A stretch of 64,000 nucleotides of DNA from UBA7239 sp964509075. GTDB lineage: Bacteria > Pseudomonadota > Gammaproteobacteria > Pseudomonadales > UBA7239. The stretch is from contig CAZDWC010000007.1 of assembly GCA_964509075.1 (NCBI GenBank), forward strand, positions 124,001 to 188,000, in the 5' to 3' direction. The notes beneath the pieces are model-generated. The model was not told where the DNA came from. It saw only the letters and a program-made list of their open reading frames with translations, and made no database searches. Both the position numbers and the translations under genes were made by a program. Positions 25,780-34,524 of this stretch are shown here, piece by piece. Numbering within the stretch: the first letter of the stretch is position 1; each line of letters starts with the position of its first letter.

Positions 25780-26403
25780 ATGCAGGATTGCGCCGCCATC
25801 GCCGATGCCTTGTGTGAACGCGGCTGGTTCTGTGGCGCGCAGCTGCTAGATGCAACCCTGACGCACGCTTTGCTCGCCGAAGTGCAGCAGTTGCAGCACA
25901 GTGGCTATATGGCGCGCGCCGGTGTCGGCCGCGACCGCGATCATGTTCTCGACGACGGCACGCGCCGCGACTGCATTCACTGGCTCGATGGCAGCACGGC
26001 GGCGCAGCAGCAGTATCTGGCAGCCATGGAGCAGCTGCGCGTAGCACTCAATCGCGAACTGATGCTCGGCTTGTTTGAGTTTGAAACGCATTTTGCGTTT
26101 TACGAACCCGGCGCGTTTTACAAAAAACACCTCGACAGTTTTGCCGGCCGTGCTAGCCGCATCGTGTCGGTTGTCAGCTACCTCAACTGCGATTGGCCGG
26201 CCGATGCCGGCGGCGAACTTGTTGTCTACAACGAGCATGACCGGGAAGCCATTCGCGTCCTGCCGCAAGCCGGCACGGTTGCGATATTTCTCAGCGAGAA
26301 AATCCCGCACGAGGTCTTGCCTGCCAGTCGCGAGCGTTACAGCATCGCCGGCTGGTTTCGCGTCAATGCCTCGGGCAGTGCGCGTGTGGATGTGATGCGT
26401 TGA
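25780..26403 (+). CDS. 2-oxoglutarate/Fe(II)-dependent dioxygenase
   Basis: A 207-residue prolyl-4-hydroxylase-like protein. The iron triad is visible as FYKKHLDSF (His, Asp) and KIPHEVLP (His), and the 2OG-binding basic residue follows in RYSIAGWFR. The pattern and length match small 2OG-Fe(II) oxygenases that hydroxylate a protein or metabolite; the substrate is unknown. It is the last gene of the acyl-CoA run. Confidence 0.86.
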   Translation: MQDCAAIADALCERGWFCGAQLLDATLTHALLAEVQQLQHSGYMARAGVGRDRDHVLDDGTRRDCIHWLDGSTAAQQQYLAAMEQLRVALNRELMLGLFEFETHFAFYEPGAFYKKHLDSFAGRASRIVSVVSYLNCDWPADAGGELVVYNEHDREAIRVLPQAGTVAIFLSEKIPHEVLPASRERYSIAGWFRVNASGSARVDVMR

Positions 26404-26422
26404 TCGCAAGGGAGAGAATCGC

Positions 26423-26602
26423 ATGAGCACTGAATTCTGTGTGGTACTCACCACTACCGCCAACCGGGATGATGCCAGCGAGCTGGCGGCCTTCATCGCC
26501 GCCCATCATCCCTGCCGCGTGCCGGAGATCCTGCAGCTGCCGGTTGCCGCAGGTTCTGTTGCTTATCTACAATGGCTCGCAGCAACGGTGTCCGCCATTT
26601 GA
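26423..26602 (+). pseudogene. cutA: Internally deleted cutA (divalent-cation tolerance protein)
   Basis: A 59-codon frame after a GGGAGAGA ribosome site. Its first part (EFCVVLTTTANRDDASELAAFI) matches the N-terminus of CutA1 and its second part (HHPCRVPEILQLPVAAGS, then YLQWL) matches the CutA C-terminus. About 45-50 residues of the normal roughly 105-residue protein are missing in between, including the strand with the conserved YRWEG-type segment, yet the frame is intact. CutA is a trimeric ferredoxin-fold protein, and this form could hardly fold the same way. Either a genuine in-frame deletion or an assembly fault. Confidence 0.75.
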
Positions 26603-26634
26603 AGCGGACCGCATGACAATAACGAGGCCGCACA

Positions 26635-27440
26635 TTGAACAAGCTCCGAATGGATATCGAAATTACCACGCATTGCAATGCGCGTTGCACATTTTGTCCG
26701 CGTGAGGCCATTCCGGAACTTGCGCACATGGATCTTCATATTGTCGATAAAACCATCGAGCCCGCGCGCAATCGTTACTTGACCACGGACTGCGCAAAAT
26801 TGTTTTCAGCGTCACGGAGCATGGCGCCGAATATGAGCAAGTCTATGGCTTACCGTTCGAGAAGACGCTGCAGAACATCCTGCAGTTCCGTGACCTGGCC
26901 GATGGTCGTTGCGAGGTTGTCATTTCACTGATGTCAAAACACTTTCTGGATCCTCAGGTGAAACGCCAGAAGACCTTCTGGCGTCACCTGGGCTTCGATG
27001 ATTTACTGGTCATGAAATACACCAACCGGGCAGGTTCGTTGTCTCCTGCGTCGACATGTCAGGAAAACAGTGCAGTGCAGGTCGCAAACGATGTCCATTG
27101 CCTCGTGCCATTCTGGTCCACCTTTGTGGGCATGGACGGCGGTTATTACCTGTGCTCGCATGATTTCAGGAAATTGCGCTGTTTTGGCAACGTTGAACAT
27201 GACACGGTTGCCACTGCCTGGCGGCGCAAGCAACAGTACTTTGCCACCGATGGGGCTGTCTGCCGCTCGTGTACGGCCAATCCTCGCTGCTTTGTTCCGG
27301 GCATGCAGCGCGAGAAAACCGTAGCGGCCATGCTGCAGGAACATGCGCAGTCGCATGCATGCATCATGGAAAGGGTCGAACATGAAATCCGCATCGACCT
27401 GTCGCGGCACAGGGAAACGCTTATTGCCTGCCGGGATTGA
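26635..27440 (+). pseudogene. Disrupted radical-SAM/SPASM protein
   Basis: The first frame (from TTG 26635) encodes MDIEITTHCNARCTFCPRE with the CxxxCxxC iron-sulfur motif. The rest of the family continues in another frame from about 26787 (HGLRKIVFSVTEHGAEYEQ onwards) to 27440. That part holds the C-terminal auxiliary-cluster region: CLVPFWSTFVGMDGGYYLC, CFGNVEHDTVATAWRRK and CRSC/PRC cysteines. Around 26755-26787 the SAM-binding mid-barrel is missing, so there is both a deletion and a frameshift. A functional product is unlikely. Original function unknown; SPASM proteins modify peptides or proteins. Confidence 0.75.
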
Positions 27441-27486
27441 TGGCGGCCTGCCAATCCCTGCCTATACTCCAGAGAGGTCTGTATAG

Positions 27487-29136
27487 GTGGAACCCCGCGT
27501 GCTCCGATTCGCCAACCTGTCCCTGCGCGGAAAGCTGTTTATCGCTTTCTGGCTGGTCACCGCCATTACCGTTGGCGCCTTTGTGGCAGCCGCCACCCAT
27601 TTTGCCCGCGAGGCCCTGCAGGAAAGGGTGGATACCCAGCTGCACACGGCAGCACAGGCAGTACAGGACATCGTGCCCGAGGTGTTCTGGGCCATGGAGC
27701 ATGAAGCCGGTGCGGTTGATGACGCGCACTACCTGCCGCACGTCGCGCATCTATGGCAGTACTCGCACCGCAGCGGCCTGGCCTATCTGTATGTGATGCA
27801 GGTGGTCGATGGCGAGGTGCACACCGTGCTGGATTCCGCGCCGGAAGAAGAGATCCGCATTGGCAAGTACATGAAATACTATGAAAAATATGAGGACGCC
27901 AGCCCGGCCGTGGCGCTGGCAGCCCGCACCGGCCAGATCCAGTTTGATGAATACACGGATCGTTTCGGCACCTTCCGCTCACTGTTCATGCCGGTAACCA
28001 TCAGCGGCCAGCGCTTTGTCGTCGGCGCCGACATGAAAACCGAAGTCATCGCCGCCGCCATGCAGCGCAGTCTCGCCACCTATGCCATTGCAGCTATCGC
28101 CGTACTGGCGCTGGGCAGCATGGCCGCGTTGCTGCTGGCGCGCATCATTGCCACGCCGCTGCAGGCCATGGCGGAAACGGCTATCGGTGTGTCCCGGCAG
28201 CGCGATCTGACCCACAGCGTGGCCAGCAACAGTGCCGACGAGATGGGCAGCATGGCGCGCAGCCTCAACCAGCTGATCGGTTTCTTCCGTGACACGCTGC
28301 TGCTGGTGCGCAATGGTGTCGAACACAATGACACGCTGGCCAGCCAGCTGGAGTCCACCTCGCGCAACTGGCAGGTGCGCATGCAGAGCAACGTCGAGCG
28401 CCTGGGCTCGGTCACCCGCCAGGCCACCAATATCAGCGCCGACACCGAACAGGCCTCGGTGCTGGTGGCCAGCGCGCAGGCGGACATTCGCACCATGATG
28501 CAGCAACTACAGGACGCCCATGCTGCCCTGCAACAGATGGCGCACGGCGTGCAGGGCAACGCGGAAAGCGGCTCGGCGTTGGCGCAACAGCTGGGTGATC
28601 TCACCCAGCAGGCCAAGGACATTGGCTCGATACTGGAAGTCATCCAGCAGATTGCCGCCCAGACCAACCTGCTGGCACTGAATGCCGCGATTGAAGCCGC
28701 GCGCGCCGGCGAGCAGGGCCGCGGCTTTGCCGTGGTGGCGGATGAAGTGCGCAAGCTGGCCACTGAAACCCAGAACACCCTCACCCGCACCAACGAAGGT
28801 GTGGCGCGCATCATCGAGACCATCAACAGCGCCGCGCACAATACGGAGGCGAATGCTCGCCACGCCGAAGAGATGGCCGGCGCATCCACAACTGCCGTGG
28901 AGACCGTCATCGCCATGTCCAGCCGCATCGCCAGCGTGCTCGGCGTGGTGGAAGTCGCTTTCGGTTCGACCACCGCCGTGAAAGAGGCAGTGAATGCCAT
29001 CAATATCGACATGAACCGCATGTACGAAGATATCCAGGAGAACGCCGAACAGGCGCGCGAACTGGGCGAGGCCTCCGGTCACCTGAGCGTGCAGTCCGAC
29101 CAGCTCAAGCAGCGGCTGCGGGAGTTTCGGGTGTAG
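27487..29136 (+). CDS. Methyl-accepting chemotaxis protein
   Basis: A 549-residue chemoreceptor: N-terminal membrane helix (about residues 16-40), a periplasmic sensor domain of about 160 residues, a second helix (about 197-220), HAMP domain, and a cytoplasmic signalling domain with the hairpin tip IAAQTNLLALNAAIEAARAGEQGRGFAVVADEVRKLA split over two helices. The ligand is unknown. The start is GTG 27487 after GAGAGG; GTG 27499 is possible. It stands alone, away from che genes. Confidence 0.9.
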   Translation: MEPRVLRFANLSLRGKLFIAFWLVTAITVGAFVAAATHFAREALQERVDTQLHTAAQAVQDIVPEVFWAMEHEAGAVDDAHYLPHVAHLWQYSHRSGLAYLYVMQVVDGEVHTVLDSAPEEEIRIGKYMKYYEKYEDASPAVALAARTGQIQFDEYTDRFGTFRSLFMPVTISGQRFVVGADMKTEVIAAAMQRSLATYAIAAIAVLALGSMAALLLARIIATPLQAMAETAIGVSRQRDLTHSVASNSADEMGSMARSLNQLIGFFRDTLLLVRNGVEHNDTLASQLESTSRNWQVRMQSNVERLGSVTRQATNISADTEQASVLVASAQADIRTMMQQLQDAHAALQQMAHGVQGNAESGSALAQQLGDLTQQAKDIGSILEVIQQIAAQTNLLALNAAIEAARAGEQGRGFAVVADEVRKLATETQNTLTRTNEGVARIIETINSAAHNTEANARHAEEMAGASTTAVETVIAMSSRIASVLGVVEVAFGSTTAVKEAVNAINIDMNRMYEDIQENAEQARELGEASGHLSVQSDQLKQRLREFRV

Positions 29137-29154
29137 GCGCTGCGAGCCACACTT

Positions 29155-29309
29155 CACCACCACCCCGCCCCTGCGGGGCACCCCTCCTTGAAAAGGAGGG
29201 GAGTTAAATGCGTGGCACGAACAAACTCTCCCCCTGACAAGGGGGAGTGGCCCGCAGGGCCGAGGGGGTTATTGTTTTGGAGTGACCCCGCAGGGGCGGG
29301 GTGGTGATG
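29155..29309. repeat. Composite palindromic element with 21-bp terminal inverted repeats
   Basis: A perfect 21-bp inverted repeat (29158-29178 and 29286-29306, CACCACCCCGCCCCTGCGGGG type) flanks 107 bases that contain two further hairpins (CCCTCCTT-GAA-AAGGAGGG and CTCCCCCT-GAC-AAGGGGGAG). It sits between the chemoreceptor and acs and has no coding potential. It resembles small non-autonomous repeat elements; its style, though not its sequence, recalls the element at 19784-19876. Confidence 0.7.
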
Positions 29310-29385
29310 GTGCGCACACAGGCCGATCAGTTGCCCTCTGGCCCAACGGCCTCTAGCATGCCTGCTACCACACAGGAGTGCCGTC

Positions 29386-31335
29386 ATGTCCATCAACGTT
29401 TCCGATCGCCACGTCTATCCCGTTTCTGCTGAAACCGCTGCCGGCGCGCATATCACGCGCGAGCGCTATGCGGCGATGTATCAACAGTCGGTGACGCAGC
29501 CGGAAACCTTCTGGGCCGAGCGCGCGCAGGAATTTCTCACGTTCGAGCGCCAGTGGGATCGCGTACTCGATTACGATCTGGCAAAAGGCCATGCGCGCTG
29601 GTTTGATGGCGCGCAACTGAATGTGAGCGTGAATTGTATTGATCGCCATCTCGCCACACGCGGTGAACAAACTGCCATCATCTGGGAAGGCGACAACCCC
29701 GCCGAGAGCCAGCGCGTCACCTATCACGAATTGCACAAGCAGGTGTGCCAGTTGGCCAATGCGCTGAAACTGCGCGGCGTGAAACGCGGTGATCGCGTGT
29801 GCATCTACATGCCGATGATTCCGGAAGCAGCCTACGCCATGCTCGCCTGCACGCGCATCGGCGCGATTCACTCCATTGTCTTCGGTGGATTTTCGCCAGA
29901 GTCGTTGAAAGACCGCATTCTCGATTCCGATTGCCGCGTGGTGATCACCGCCGATGAAGGCGTGCGCAGCGGCAAAGCCATTCCCTTGAAAGCGAATGTG
30001 GATACCGCGTTGCAGCATTGCCCGGATGTGCACACCGTGCTCACCGTCAAACGCACCGGCGGCACGATCAACTGGCAAGCACCGCGCGATGTCTGGTATC
30101 ACGAATTGGTGAATGATCAGGATGCGTGGTGTGATCCGGAATGGATGGAGGCGGAAGATCCGCTGTTCATTCTGTACACCTCCGGTTCCACCGGAAAACC
30201 GAAGGGCGTGTTGCACACCACCGCCGGTTATCTGTTGATGGCGGCGATGACGTTCAAGTACACGTTTGATTACCGCGAAGGCGAAGTGTTCTGGTGCACG
30301 GCGGATGTCGGCTGGGTCACCGGCCACTCGTACACGGTGTACGGCCCGCTCGCCAATGGTGCGATCACACTGATGTTTGAAGGCGTGCCGACGTATCCGG
30401 ATGCTTCGCGTTGCTGGCAGGTGTGCGACAAACACCACGTCAATATTTTCTACACCGCGCCGACGGCGATTCGCGCACTGATGGCGCAAGGCAATGATTT
30501 CGTCACCTCGTCTTCGCGCGCGAGTATTCGTTTGCTGGGTACGGTGGGCGAACCGATCAACCCGGAAGCCTGGGAGTGGTATCACCGCGTGGTCGGCGAA
30601 AGCCGCTGCGCAATTGTCGATACGTGGTGGCAAACAGAAACCGGCGCGCAAATGATTACGCCGATGCCCGGCGCGACTGCATTGAAACCCGGCTCTGCCA
30701 CCTTGCCGATGTTTGGTGTGCAACCGGCATTGCTCGATCAGAATGGAAAAGAAATTGAAGGTGCCGGTGAAGGCATGCTGGTGATCAAAGCGTCATGGCC
30801 GAGCCAGATCCGCACCGTGTACGGCAATCACCAGCGGTTGATCGACACCTATTTTTCACAATACCCCGGCTACTACTTCACCGGCGACGGTGCGCGCCGC
30901 GATGAAGACGGCTATTACTGGATCACCGGCCGCGTGGATGATGTGCTGAATGTTTCCGGCCACCGTTTGGGCACGGCAGAAATTGAATCTGCGCTGGTGT
31001 TGCATCCGAAAGTGGCGGAAGCGGCGGTGGTGGGTTACCCGCACGATATCAAAGGCCAGGGCATTTATTGTTTTGTCACGTTGATGAATGGCGAAACGGG
31101 TTCACCGGAGCTGGAAAAAGAACTCGTTGCCTGTTGTGTGCAGGAGATCGGGCCGATTGCGAAGCCGGATCTGATTCAGTGGGCGCCGGGTTTGCCGAAG
31201 ACGCGTTCGGGCAAGATCATGCGGCGGATTTTGCGCAAGATTGCGGAGAACGAGCTGTCGAATCTGGGTGATACCTCAACGCTGGCTGATCCGTCGGTGG
31301 TGGAGCATTTGATTGCGAATAGTAGGCATCTCTGA
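29386..31335 (+). CDS. acs: Acetyl-CoA synthetase
   Basis: A 649-residue AMP-forming ligase making acetyl-CoA from acetate, ATP and CoA. Motifs: adenylate-binding YTSGSTGKPKGVLHT, WWQTETG, YYFTGDGARRDEDGYYWITGR, and the C-terminal regulatory lysine context PKTRSGKIMRR, which is the usual acetylation site. Full length for the family. It follows the repeat element and is monocistronic. Confidence 0.95.
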   Translation: MSINVSDRHVYPVSAETAAGAHITRERYAAMYQQSVTQPETFWAERAQEFLTFERQWDRVLDYDLAKGHARWFDGAQLNVSVNCIDRHLATRGEQTAIIWEGDNPAESQRVTYHELHKQVCQLANALKLRGVKRGDRVCIYMPMIPEAAYAMLACTRIGAIHSIVFGGFSPESLKDRILDSDCRVVITADEGVRSGKAIPLKANVDTALQHCPDVHTVLTVKRTGGTINWQAPRDVWYHELVNDQDAWCDPEWMEAEDPLFILYTSGSTGKPKGVLHTTAGYLLMAAMTFKYTFDYREGEVFWCTADVGWVTGHSYTVYGPLANGAITLMFEGVPTYPDASRCWQVCDKHHVNIFYTAPTAIRALMAQGNDFVTSSSRASIRLLGTVGEPINPEAWEWYHRVVGESRCAIVDTWWQTETGAQMITPMPGATALKPGSATLPMFGVQPALLDQNGKEIEGAGEGMLVIKASWPSQIRTVYGNHQRLIDTYFSQYPGYYFTGDGARRDEDGYYWITGRVDDVLNVSGHRLGTAEIESALVLHPKVAEAAVVGYPHDIKGQGIYCFVTLMNGETGSPELEKELVACCVQEIGPIAKPDLIQWAPGLPKTRSGKIMRRILRKIAENELSNLGDTSTLADPSVVEHLIANSRHL

Positions 31336-31392
31336 TTCGCATGAGAATATGTATTATCCTTGCAATTAGACACTGACACTACGGGGGCAGGC

Positions 31393-32868
31393 ATGAAATA
31401 TCAAAGGATTCAATCTTTCCCGGCAATTGATGCTTTCGAATTTCCTGAACTGGTAGCTCTTTCCGCTGTGTGGCAGGAAAGAAAGTCTGAGCTGGAGGAT
31501 AACGGAGCTTACAAGGAATTTCTGAAAAAACTCCAGCGGGAATGGGCCATAGAAACAGGAATTATCGAGCGCCTCTATACTTGGGACCGTGGTGTTACCG
31601 AAGTTTTGATTGAGCAGGGAATTGAAGCATCTATTATTTCACATAAAGGAGGAATACCCAGGCAAGATGCAGAACATATTCAGTCTGTAATTCATGATCA
31701 TCTTGGGATTGTTGAGGGATTGTTTTCATATATAAAAGGTGATGAGCCTCTAACAGAGTATTTTATTAGGGGGCTTCAAGCTCAATTCACCGCTCATCAG
31801 GATCACACTGAAGCGGTTACTGATACAGGCCAAGTTATCAAGGTCAGCTTGCTGAAAGGCGAGTATAAGAAGACAGCAAATAACCCTAGAAGACCAGATG
31901 GAGACATGCATCTTTATTGTCCGCCAGAATTAACTAAAGAGGAAATGGAAAACCTGGTTCGCATATACAGAGATGCAGAAAACTTATATCCGCCTGAAGT
32001 AAAATCGGCATGGCTTCACCACAGATTCACACAGATACATCCTTTTCAAGACGGGAATGGCAGAGTGGCGCGCGCACTTGCTTCTCTCGTTTATTTGCGA
32101 GAAGGGCTATTTCCTCTTGTTATCCGTGACTCTGACAGACAAGAGTACATTGGCGCACTAGAAACAGCAGATGCGGGCGATCTTTCTCCACTTGTGCTGC
32201 TGTTTGCCCGAAGACAGAAAGAGGCGATTCTCAAGGCGCTCGGCCTAGAGCAGCAAGTTCAGCAGAGTAAGTATGCAGAGCAAATCATTAGCTCTGCCCT
32301 TGAGCTTCTGAAGTCAAAGTATGCCAAAGAAACACAGAAAATATCTGCCGTATACGATCACGCAGACAAGCTATTTTCCGTTGTTGAGGATAGGTTTAGG
32401 GCGTTGATTTCCGATCTAGACGCCAAGCTAAGAGCTCTTACGCCACCAAACCACGAAAAGTATCAAGCCAGAACAAATTCAGCTAACAGCCGCGCTGCTA
32501 ACCGACACTATTTTCAGAAGCAAATCGTGGATGTTGCAAATCAATACGATTATTTTGCCAATCTCGAAAAGCATAGAGCGTGGATTAGAATAACTCTGGC
32601 AACAGAACAGGAGTTTGATTATGTGATAAGTTTTCACGGTTACGGCCACGGTGACACAGGTATTCTTATTACGTCTGCCTTTACTTACGTTAAGGCTCCT
32701 CGTGAAGGAGGCGGGGTTGAGCCGGTTTCCCTGCATCCTGCAGCTACAGACCTTTTTCAGTTTAACTACGCAGAGCCGTACGAAAGCACATCAAAACGCT
32801 TTAATGAGTGGCTGGAAAGCTCCGTAGCTATAGCCATGGCGGAATGGAAGCGCACGCTCACATATTGA
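31393..32868 (+). CDS. Fic-domain AMP-transferase family protein
   Basis: A 491-residue protein with the complete Fic core HPFQDGNGRVAR (catalytic His216) that normally transfers AMP or another nucleotide moiety to a target protein. An upstream TGIIER segment (residues 55-60) sits where an inhibitory S/TxxxEG/N helix would be in class II Fic proteins, but Arg replaces the usual Gly/Asn. A C-terminal domain of about 190 residues (after LKALGLEQ) includes a possible coiled coil and an unknown module. Base composition is clearly AT-richer than its neighbours, with codons such as AGA, ATA and TTA frequent, suggesting horizontal transfer. Confidence 0.87.
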   Translation: MKYQRIQSFPAIDAFEFPELVALSAVWQERKSELEDNGAYKEFLKKLQREWAIETGIIERLYTWDRGVTEVLIEQGIEASIISHKGGIPRQDAEHIQSVIHDHLGIVEGLFSYIKGDEPLTEYFIRGLQAQFTAHQDHTEAVTDTGQVIKVSLLKGEYKKTANNPRRPDGDMHLYCPPELTKEEMENLVRIYRDAENLYPPEVKSAWLHHRFTQIHPFQDGNGRVARALASLVYLREGLFPLVIRDSDRQEYIGALETADAGDLSPLVLLFARRQKEAILKALGLEQQVQQSKYAEQIISSALELLKSKYAKETQKISAVYDHADKLFSVVEDRFRALISDLDAKLRALTPPNHEKYQARTNSANSRAANRHYFQKQIVDVANQYDYFANLEKHRAWIRITLATEQEFDYVISFHGYGHGDTGILITSAFTYVKAPREGGGVEPVSLHPAATDLFQFNYAEPYESTSKRFNEWLESSVAIAMAEWKRTLTY

Positions 32869-32968
32869 GAATGGGGGAAAAGCGAAAAGGTGTGCTTTTG
32901 AAAAGGTACTGGAGAGATTTACAAATATTCAGTCTGGCTAACACGCAAAAAATCAAACAGGCTAACCC

Positions 32969-33286
32969 GTGAAACCCATCACCGAACGCATCCCGCACGC
33001 AGAAAACCTCTGGGCCGCAGGCGCCGCCGCCGAAGCGGCGGCCGACTATGCGCAGGCTTACAGCCTGTACACCGAGGCGCATGACTTGATTATGGATTGC
33101 GCACAACTGCACCAGCGCGCGCATGAACAACTGCGGCGCGTGAACTGGAAGCTGGGAAATTACGGCGAGCTGATCACCGGCTGGCTGCTGCACCTGTTCG
33201 CCCCGCTTGGCGTGTTCGAACTCGTCTCCCGCCGCCTGAACACCGATGCGCGTTTTGCGGACATGTGCCAGCGCAGGGCGGCGTGA
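32969..33286 (+). CDS. Small hypothetical protein with TPR-like helices
   Basis: A 105-residue protein, all-helical by appearance: AENLWAAGAAAEAAADYAQAYSLYTEAHDL resembles a TPR helix pair and the C-terminal part (GELITGWLLHLFAPLGVFELVSR) is amphipathic or membrane-associating. No family recognised. GC content returns to that of the main chromosome after the AT-rich fic gene. A decayed copy of its start and its MDCAQLHQ segment exists at 34.4 kb. Confidence 0.65.
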   Translation: MKPITERIPHAENLWAAGAAAEAAADYAQAYSLYTEAHDLIMDCAQLHQRAHEQLRRVNWKLGNYGELITGWLLHLFAPLGVFELVSRRLNTDARFADMCQRRAA

Positions 33287-33336
33287 ATTATCACCGGTGA
33301 TAAACTGTCGCATGTGACACAAAGAGATTTTCTTGC

Positions 33337-33558
33337 ATGAAAGCAAATGTTTTTGATCAAGTCTTTGATGACAATAAAGACGTCAGCAACGCGCTGGATC
33401 TGACACAAGCTAAACGGGGTGATGGTGCACATCAGCGCATTGGCGTGGATCTTCCACTCTGGATGCTCGAAGCATTGGACGCCGAAGCCGGCCGCCTGGG
33501 CGTGACGCGCCAGTCGATCATCAAGGTCTGGCTGGCAGAGCGGCTGGAAAAGCGTTGA
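33337..33558 (+). CDS. Ribbon-helix-helix (CopG/BrnA-like) antitoxin-type protein
   Basis: A 73-residue protein whose C-terminal half (RIGVDLPLWMLEALDAEAGRLGVTRQSIIKVWLAERLEKR) is a classic ribbon-helix-helix DNA-binding domain, as in BrnA/CopG antitoxins. The N-terminal 30 residues are acidic and probably disordered until bound to a partner. No toxin gene (BrnT or similar) is adjacent, so it is an orphan. Confidence 0.72.
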   Translation: MKANVFDQVFDDNKDVSNALDLTQAKRGDGAHQRIGVDLPLWMLEALDAEAGRLGVTRQSIIKVWLAERLEKR

Positions 33559-33595
33559 TACCCGACCAGTCGATAACTCGCATGAGACCCATCCC

Positions 33596-34324
33596 ATGAA
33601 AACCCGCACGCTGCTGTGCTTGCTCGCCGGCCTTGCCCTCAGTCGTGGTGGTTTTGCGGAAGAGGCGGCGCCCGCCATCCAGATGTTGTCGCTCGGGCAA
33701 TACCACGGCGACGAAGTGCCGCAAGCCAGCGGCTCCGCGTGGTACGCCCTCACCGGCAGCCACGACAAGCCCGGCGGCTGGGCACTGCAAGCCGTCACAC
33801 TCCAGCTCGACACGGTATATGACGCCCTGCTGGATGACGAAGAAAAAGGCCCGTACACCGGCAAAGTGGTGAACACCGTGCCCGCCGTGGGGGCCACCGT
33901 GCTGATCCAGCACCCCGCGCTCAAAGCCGGGCCGGTGCCCGCGGCCGAGATACAAGGCGACGCACGCGGCATCGGAGAAAAACAGATCACTCTTCAACAG
34001 CGCCGCTACACCCTTCGCCTCAATGAGGGTTGCAGCAGCGTCGAAGGCGCGTGCCAGTGGCTGCTGAGTGATGGCGAACACAGCCAGGCAGTGGTGCAAG
34101 AGTTGTACATGATCAAAACACCGGAAGGCGTGCTGGATACCGATTCCGGCAACACCGGCCTGGTCTGGGCCGGCGATCTGGATGGCGACGGCAAACTGGA
34201 TCTGCTGCTCGACGTGTCCAACCACTACAACGCCGTGATAAACCTGCGGCTGTTTTTATCTTCGCACGCGAAAGACGGCCAGCTGGTGGAAGAAGTCGCT
34301 GCGTTTCATGCGGTGGGGTGCTAG
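33596..34324 (+). CDS. Secreted hypothetical protein with a calcium-loop-like motif
   Basis: A 242-residue protein with a signal peptide (TLLCLLAGLALSRGGFAEE). Near the C-terminus WAGDLDGDGKLDLLLDVSNHYN resembles an FG-GAP/dockerin-like calcium loop (DLDGDGKLD). The rest, including GPYTGKVVNTVPAVGATVL, matches no family I know. Closely follows the RHH gene. Likely periplasmic or extracellular. Confidence 0.65.
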   Translation: MKTRTLLCLLAGLALSRGGFAEEAAPAIQMLSLGQYHGDEVPQASGSAWYALTGSHDKPGGWALQAVTLQLDTVYDALLDDEEKGPYTGKVVNTVPAVGATVLIQHPALKAGPVPAAEIQGDARGIGEKQITLQQRRYTLRLNEGCSSVEGACQWLLSDGEHSQAVVQELYMIKTPEGVLDTDSGNTGLVWAGDLDGDGKLDLLLDVSNHYNAVINLRLFLSSHAKDGQLVEEVAAFHAVGC

Positions 34325-34347
34325 GCCTTCTGCCTTGCTCATCCTGT

Positions 34348-34506
34348 TCTTTCCGAAAAAATGTGCCGGAGGGATTTAAAAATGATCAGCCCAGCTAACA
34401 CGCAACACACCCAACAGGCCCACCCATGAAACCCATCGCCGAAGCGCATGATGCCATTATGGATTGCGCACAACTGCACCAGTGTGCGCAGTGCCAACGC
34501 CGATAA
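34348..34506 (+). pseudogene. Degenerate copy of the 32.9-33.3 kb gene start
   Basis: The upstream region and first codons of the small protein gene at 32969 recur here: GCTAACACGCAA, AACAGGC, then ATGAAACCCATCGCCGAA, then directly the GCGCATGA and ATTATGGATTGCGCACAACTG segments. About 90 bases of the original coding region are missing between these blocks and the frame stops after 26 codons (34425-34505). A still weaker third trace of the start block (ATGAACCCATCACCGAGCC) occurs near 35018. This explains the gap between the 33.6 kb gene and the glutaredoxin gene. Confidence 0.6.
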
Positions 34507-34524
34507 AACCTGTTGCGAACCTAT

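Noticed and set aside
26439..26705. An 88-codon frame across the cutA remnant and the radical-SAM start
   Set aside because: It is a different reading frame with no family match; the two remnants explain the sequence better.
29137..29385. The hairpins as a simple terminator of the chemoreceptor gene
   Set aside because: Hairpins lack T-runs and are framed by long inverted repeats, so a repeat element is the better description.
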